Source: Lichenostomus cassidix (lineage: Eukaryota > Chordata > Aves > Passeriformes > Meliphagidae). From it: a stretch of DNA of 64,000 bases. The position numbers and the translations under genes were made by a program. Below the pieces are notes generated by a model, which worked only from the letters and a program-made list of their open reading frames with translations, had not been told where the DNA came from and ran no database searches. The DNA lies in contig CM039181.1 of NCBI GenBank assembly GCA_008360975.2, forward strand, positions 6,432,380 through 6,496,379, read 5' to 3'. Shown in pieces: positions 61,601 to 64,000 of this stretch (the first letter of the stretch is position 1; each line of letters begins with the position of its first letter).

Positions 61601-64000
61601 TGCTACCATCTGGTGGGCAAAATGCAGACAGCAAAGATCCCATTGCTGTATCACTGGAACATTCTGATACAGTGAGTTTTTGTTTTATTTTGTGAAGGAA
61701 ACATAAGATATTATTAAAACAACGTGAACATCTGGTTTGGGGATAAAGTCATTTTGCAGTGTTGCTGCCAACCCTCAGGGCCAAGTGCAAAGAGAACAAC
61801 CTTCCCTTCCAGACTCTCCATAATGCATAACACCAAACTAAAATTTCATGTCCAACACAAATGAAGAACAAAACATACTGGAGCTGTGGCTGTACACATC
61901 TAGGGAAATTCAGCTGATAGCCTGAAAGCCAGAGAATGGCAGGAGATTGAAGCTGCAGAATTTTAAAAAGGAGCAGCAGGGAAGAGGAGTCATGTTTATT
62001 TTATTATGGGCAAGTTAAAGACAAAGTTACATCAGAAATTTTGAGGAAAAGAAATGGAAAGGAAAATCACCAGGAAATCTATGTAATTAGCTCTTGAAAG
62101 GATCTGTTAGGAGACCATAGTGAAGAGCAGTGCTGTTTGCTTTGGTACACTTAGAACTTACACTGGGAAGGTGGAAATCAGGGTCAGATCTGATCTCCTC
62201 CAACTGCTGCCTGAACTTTGGAGATCTGGAAGAAAAAGGACTAATTGTTCCAATTTTGTTACTTACTTTCGAATGAATGTGGCCCAAAACCTCAAACATT
62301 TATGCAAACTTCTTGCCTGTTAAGATGTACGTAACTGTCATAACCACACAACTTTAATTCTCACAAAACTTTGGGAGAGATTTTTCTGAAAACACTTCTT
62401 CAGGCTAGAACTTCTGGTGTCATTTAACCTGAGTATGGCTGAGATTTTACCCTTGGCGCTCTTCAACTTTCCTATACTGTCATTTTCTCAGATGTAAATA
62501 AGAACTAGCCACTGCTGTTTCAAATGCTTCCAGTCCCCACTTGAATGCTCTTTTTGGCCATCTGCCTGCACCTAAAAATGAGCTGTCTTTTCAAAAGTGA
62601 TTGAAGTTGTATTATATCAGCAGGGATAGCTGCCACCATTAACCTGGCATAAATCTAATTAAAGGAAACCCAGCTAGCAAAATTTAATCAATAATGACCT
62701 TTTTTGAGCAGGTGTGAATACTGATCCTTAAGAGTGATATATTCAACCCTTTGATTTAACTTGGCAAGCTTTCTATGAAAAAATCTTCAGTGATTAAATG
62801 CTGATATTGGTGTTTTCTGAGTCTTGGGTAATGTAAATCTGCTACTTCAGAAGGTCAGCCAGTAGGTGACTTAATGTCTCTAAGAACTTCCACTAATGAG
62901 TACAACAGTAATTCATGGTAATTTCAACCTTGGTAACAAGGTTCACAGAGATCTGGTCAAGCATTCCAGAGCTCTAGCTTCATCAGGAAATCTGTGCTGT
63001 GGTTGAATGAGAATAAATAACCTTCTCTGAGATTTGTCTCGTATATTGTTCTCCTGAGTTCCTGCCAGCCTGTCAACTAGAAAAAATATTCATTTCTTCC
63101 AGTATAGATTAAAGTGATTGCTATTTTTCCTACTACAGACTTGGCCCTTGACTTAGAAGTGATAGAGATCAGATGCAAGGAAGACTGAGAGGAGTTACTG
63201 TGTTATATGTAAAGAAAAAGAAACCACTTTTTGTCTCTTGATAAAAAATATTCCTGAAGTTTCGGAGGTTTAAGCCCCTCTACACATTTTATGATGAAAA
63301 GGTGAACAAATAATAGAAATTCACAGATTTTAATGCCAGGAGAGAAGAAAGAACAACTGCTTTTCATTTTATCAGATTTCCTACAGCAAGGCTTTCTAGA
63401 GAATATGGAAGTTCGTGGAGTTTTTGGTGTGTTTTGGTTTCCTTTATTTTTTAAAATGCAAGTTTATTGTCTTTTGAGAGATCCCTTTTTTTACAGTACC
63501 CCAGAAATTCAATGATTCAATGACTGAACAATTGAATCCCATCATTGCTCCCACTAACACCTTCTATACAGAGAAATTACACATGCTGCCTCAGAGATGC
63601 TTCTTCTCCCATATCTGCACTGCATTTTTTTGAGAAGCAACACTGATCAGAATCTCTTTTGCCAAATGCTGAGCTTGAAAGGAGCTCTGGGAGTTTGATG
63701 CTGAGTGGTTTCCCTTGGGCTTGAAGAGCTAACTAGGCATTTATTGTCAGAGACAGTGCTGGGCTTGGAGGAGCTTCTCTGAGCCTGTGCTCGTGTTCAT
63801 CAGCACCCAGTTACTGCTTTCCTTCGTGGCAAAACCACCTCAAATCCCAAAGGAAGAGCTGCTGTAGTCTGGCATGGCATGGAGAAGCTCGGTTGCCTCT
63901 CTCCCTTGGATCCAGCTGAATTCAAAGTTTATTCCCCAAATGCCCCAACTCCCATGGGGTGGAATCTTCCCTGTTTGAGAGGCAAATGATTTTGGATTCC
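58625..64000. other. Unique noncoding DNA to the window end
   Basis: No gene, RNA or transposon recognised. A T-rich tract lies at 60153-60208, and a near-perfect palindrome 'ttaagtactgtacttaa' near 60724-60740. The last 400 bases are GC-richer but show no convincing exon. The 117-codon frame at 59009-59362 is unsupported. Confidence 0.5.

Overview
This window is vertebrate nuclear DNA, almost certainly from a bird and probably a songbird. It is AT-rich and CpG-poor. The recognisable transposon relics are mostly CR1 LINE fragments with the avian-type 3' region (the 'gcccagaggagctgtgggtg' stretch and a tail built on 'ttctatgattct'). There are also a few much older amniote fragments (L2/MIR type and a sauropsid-wide repeat) and one LTR-like block. 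I see no Alu, B1 or L1-type elements. The passerine assignment is an inference from the LTR style and repeat mix, not proven.

I find no protein-coding gene, no exon I can defend and no tRNA, rRNA or other RNA gene. The open frames are short (the longest is 166 codons) and have low-complexity or unrecognisable translations. The few with family resemblance are decayed retrotransposon frames. The window reads as an intergenic stretch or the inside of a very large intron.

Layout: 1-7.3 kb is mostly unique DNA with purine- and pyrimidine-biased stretches. 7.3-10.3 kb holds a CR1 reverse-transcriptase relic (minus strand), a CR1 3' tail and a cluster of L2/MIR-like fragments. 12.1-15.1 kb has a CR1 3' end, an old sauropsid repeat and a possible antisense CR1 scrap. 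19.1-22.8 kb carries two diverged copies of a roughly 280-bp sequence I cannot name, about 3.36 kb apart, with an AAAC-rich tract and an AT-rich island between them. 24.8 kb has a perfect 19-bp inverted repeat. 26.8-29.1 kb holds two CR1 fragments either side of a (CTCTCTCTCCT)n microsatellite. 37.2 kb has an L2 ORF2 relic. 40.9 and 45.9 kb have AT-rich islands. 46.9-52.3 kb carries several short tandem or direct duplications and a minus-strand CR1 3' end. 53.4-53.8 kb is an LTR-like block on the minus strand. The rest, to 64 kb, is apparently unique DNA with minor simple repeats.

Nothing here looks like an operon, a defence system or another gene system. The most useful leads are the unnamed repeat pair at 19.1/22.5 kb and the LTR-like block. 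The many local 12-51 bp duplications are worth counting as a mutational pattern.
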